Below, in pieces: positions 62,903 through 64,000 of a stretch of 64,000 nt of DNA. The notes beneath the pieces were generated by a model. That model saw nothing but the letters and a program-made list of their open reading frames with translations, was not told where the DNA came from and searched no databases. Position numbers and translations under genes: made by a program. Source of the stretch: an uncultured Collinsella sp. (lineage in GTDB: Bacteria > Actinomycetota > Coriobacteriia > Coriobacteriales > Coriobacteriaceae); NCBI GenBank assembly GCA_934647195.1, contig CAKUFD010000005.1, positions 107,773 through 171,772 on the forward strand. The letters are read 5' to 3'. How positions within the stretch are numbered: the stretch's first letter is position 1; each line of letters starts with the position of its first letter.

Positions 62903-63874
62903 ATGGCTAATAAGAAGATTGTCATTCTCGATGCGTATGCCACCGTCCCCAATGACATCTCCTGGGACCCTATCGCGCAGATGGGGGAGCTGACTATTTA
63001 CGACCGCACGCCACCTGAGCTTATTGCCGAGCGCATCGGCGATGCGAATATCGTCATTTCGAGCAAGGTGGATATCGGGCGCGAGGTTTTTGAGAAGTGT
63101 CCGAACCTCGAATACATCGGTTTGCTTTCGACCGGATTCAATGTAATTGACATCGATGCTGCTCGCGAACATGGCATCTCGGTGTGCAATGTGCCTGGCT
63201 ATTCCACCATGGCGGTGGCGCAGATGGCCATGGCATTGCTGCTCGAGATCGCCAATATGGTGGGCATGCATTCTGCTGCGGTGAATGCGGGCAAGTGGGT
63301 CGAAAGCCCCGACTGGTGCTTCTGGCTCAAGGACCATATCGAGTTGCTCGACAAGACCATGGGGATCATCGGCTACGGCTCGATCGGTCAGGCGGCCGGA
63401 AAGATGGCAAATGCCTTTGGCATGAAGGTCATCGGTCAGAGCCGGCATCCTCATCCCGAGCTCGAAAACGACATGGTTCGCACCACGGCCGACCTTGAAG
63501 ACGTGTTTGCCAACTCAGATGTGATTCTTATCGCAGCGCCCTTGAACGATCAGAGCCGTGACGTCATTTGTCGCGAGAATATCGCCAAGATGAAGGACGG
63601 CGTGATTGTCATCAACATCGCTCGCCCCGGACATGTGGTCGAAGAGGATGTTAAGGAAGCACTTGAGAGCGGTAAGATGCGCGGCTTTGGCGCCGATGCG
63701 TCCTATACCGAGTGGACGGGCGGACATACGGTTCTCGAGAATGTCGAGAACTGCTATCTGACGCCGCATATCGCCTGGTGCCCCTATGAGACGCGCGTGC
63801 GCATGATCGATATCGTTACCGATAATCTGCGACATTACCTCGACGGAAATCGCATCAACTGCGTGAATCCGTGA
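62903..63874 (+). CDS. D-2-hydroxyacid dehydrogenase
   Basis: 323 residues of the D-isomer-specific 2-hydroxyacid dehydrogenase family. Rossmann motif MGIIGYGSIGQAAGKMANAF; catalytic Arg in VVINIARPGHVVEEDVKEAL; the catalytic His in YLTPHIAWCPYETR. The usual Arg-Gly after Ala is Arg-Pro-Gly here. Likely reduces glyoxylate or a 2-oxo acid (or oxidises the reverse) and could balance NAD from the AllD step, but its substrate is not known. GAAAGGGG precedes the ATG at 62903. Confidence 0.85.
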   Translation: MANKKIVILDAYATVPNDISWDPIAQMGELTIYDRTPPELIAERIGDANIVISSKVDIGREVFEKCPNLEYIGLLSTGFNVIDIDAAREHGISVCNVPGYSTMAVAQMAMALLLEIANMVGMHSAAVNAGKWVESPDWCFWLKDHIELLDKTMGIIGYGSIGQAAGKMANAFGMKVIGQSRHPHPELENDMVRTTADLEDVFANSDVILIAAPLNDQSRDVICRENIAKMKDGVIVINIARPGHVVEEDVKEALESGKMRGFGADASYTEWTGGHTVLENVENCYLTPHIAWCPYETRVRMIDIVTDNLRHYLDGNRINCVNP

Positions 63875-63908
63875 TTTTGATTAACTAATCGAATAGATAG
63901 GAAGTGCC

Positions 63909-64000
63909 ATGAAAAAGACTGCTAAGCCCGACCGCATCGTCGTCGCCCTCGGCGGCAACGCCCTCGGCAACACCCCGGCCGAGCAGATCGAGGCCGTGGG
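63909..64000 (+). CDS. arcC: Carbamate kinase, 5' end
   Basis: The first 30 residues (MKKTAKPDRIVVALGGNALG NTPAEQIEAV) contain the amino-acid-kinase start V-x-A-L-G-G-N-A-L of carbamate kinase; the rest lies beyond the window. It would use carbamoyl phosphate from the FdrA-DUF1116/DUF2877 reaction to make ATP, ammonia and CO2, completing the energy-yielding branch. AGGAAG precedes the ATG. Too short to distinguish ArcC from AllK-type paralogues. Confidence 0.82.
   Translation, partial: MKKTAKPDRIVVALGGNALGNTPAEQIEAV

Overview
The window looks like a chromosomal segment of a Coriobacteriia gut anaerobe, most probably Collinsella or a close relative. Reasons: high GC (about 60% by eye), no respiratory genes, a strictly anaerobic 1513-residue acyl-CoA dehydratase activase, arylamine N-acetyltransferase, NAD-dependent ligase with a lineage-type insertion, and anaerobic energy genes at the right end. 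The genus call is inference; no rRNA is present.

Layout. 0-3.3 kb: 3' end of an esterase, ligA, and a Phd/RelE-type toxin-antitoxin pair. 3.6-7.9 kb: MarR regulator with an asymmetric heterodimeric ABC exporter. 8-12 kb: HAD phosphatase, iron alcohol dehydrogenase, HD-domain protein and CmpB-like membrane protein. 12.2-15.4 kb: four-gene osmoprotectant (glycine-betaine/choline type) ABC importer. 15.5-18.0 kb: TetR plus MFS exporter bracketed by two ~140 bp palindromic repeats. 18.2-25.7 kb: Cof phosphatase, TetR regulator plus giant dehydratase activase, 3-hydroxyacyl-CoA dehydrogenase. 25.9-30.6 kb: asnS, acyltransferase-SGNH protein, alpha/beta hydrolase. 30.7-34.7 kb: three-gene signalling operon (kinase-like membrane protein, histidine kinase, LuxR-type response regulator). 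34.8-40.1 kb (minus strand): DUF4428-type protein, zinc-ribbon membrane protein and SPFH zinc-ribbon protein, resembling a YdjG/YdjI envelope-stress module, followed by two tandemly duplicated lipoproteins. 40.3-46.5 kb: YitT protein, nicotinamidase-like hydrolase, a 54-aa membrane peptide, SotB-like exporter, an XRE-aminotransferase fusion and NAT. 46.7-50.6 kb: ispF-cysS and rlmB-yacP. 50.6-53.2 kb: HTH-HipA-like kinase fusion, tRNA-Thr(UGU), alpha/beta hydrolase. 53.2-64 kb: PucR regulator divergent from an apparent ureidoglycolate/oxalurate catabolic operon (fused FdrA-DUF1116, DUF2877, two SDF-family transporters, AllD-like dehydrogenase, D-2-hydroxyacid dehydrogenase, start of carbamate kinase).

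The most interesting material is (1) the right-end operon, which encodes a one-polypeptide fusion of two oxamate-carbamoyltransferase subunits and would make ATP from a purine breakdown product; (2) the single-gene HTH-HipA-like toxin/antitoxin candidate with a 17-bp perfect inverted repeat over its promoter; (3) the XRE-aminotransferase fusion with operator-like boxes and an internal ribosome binding site; and (4) several dispersed intergenic repeat families (a ~34-bp palindrome in at least eight places, a ~140-bp palindromic element in two, and an ~80-bp element in clustered copies). Coordinates of repeats and promoters were read by eye; gene functions are assigned from motifs and from memory of the families, without a database search.
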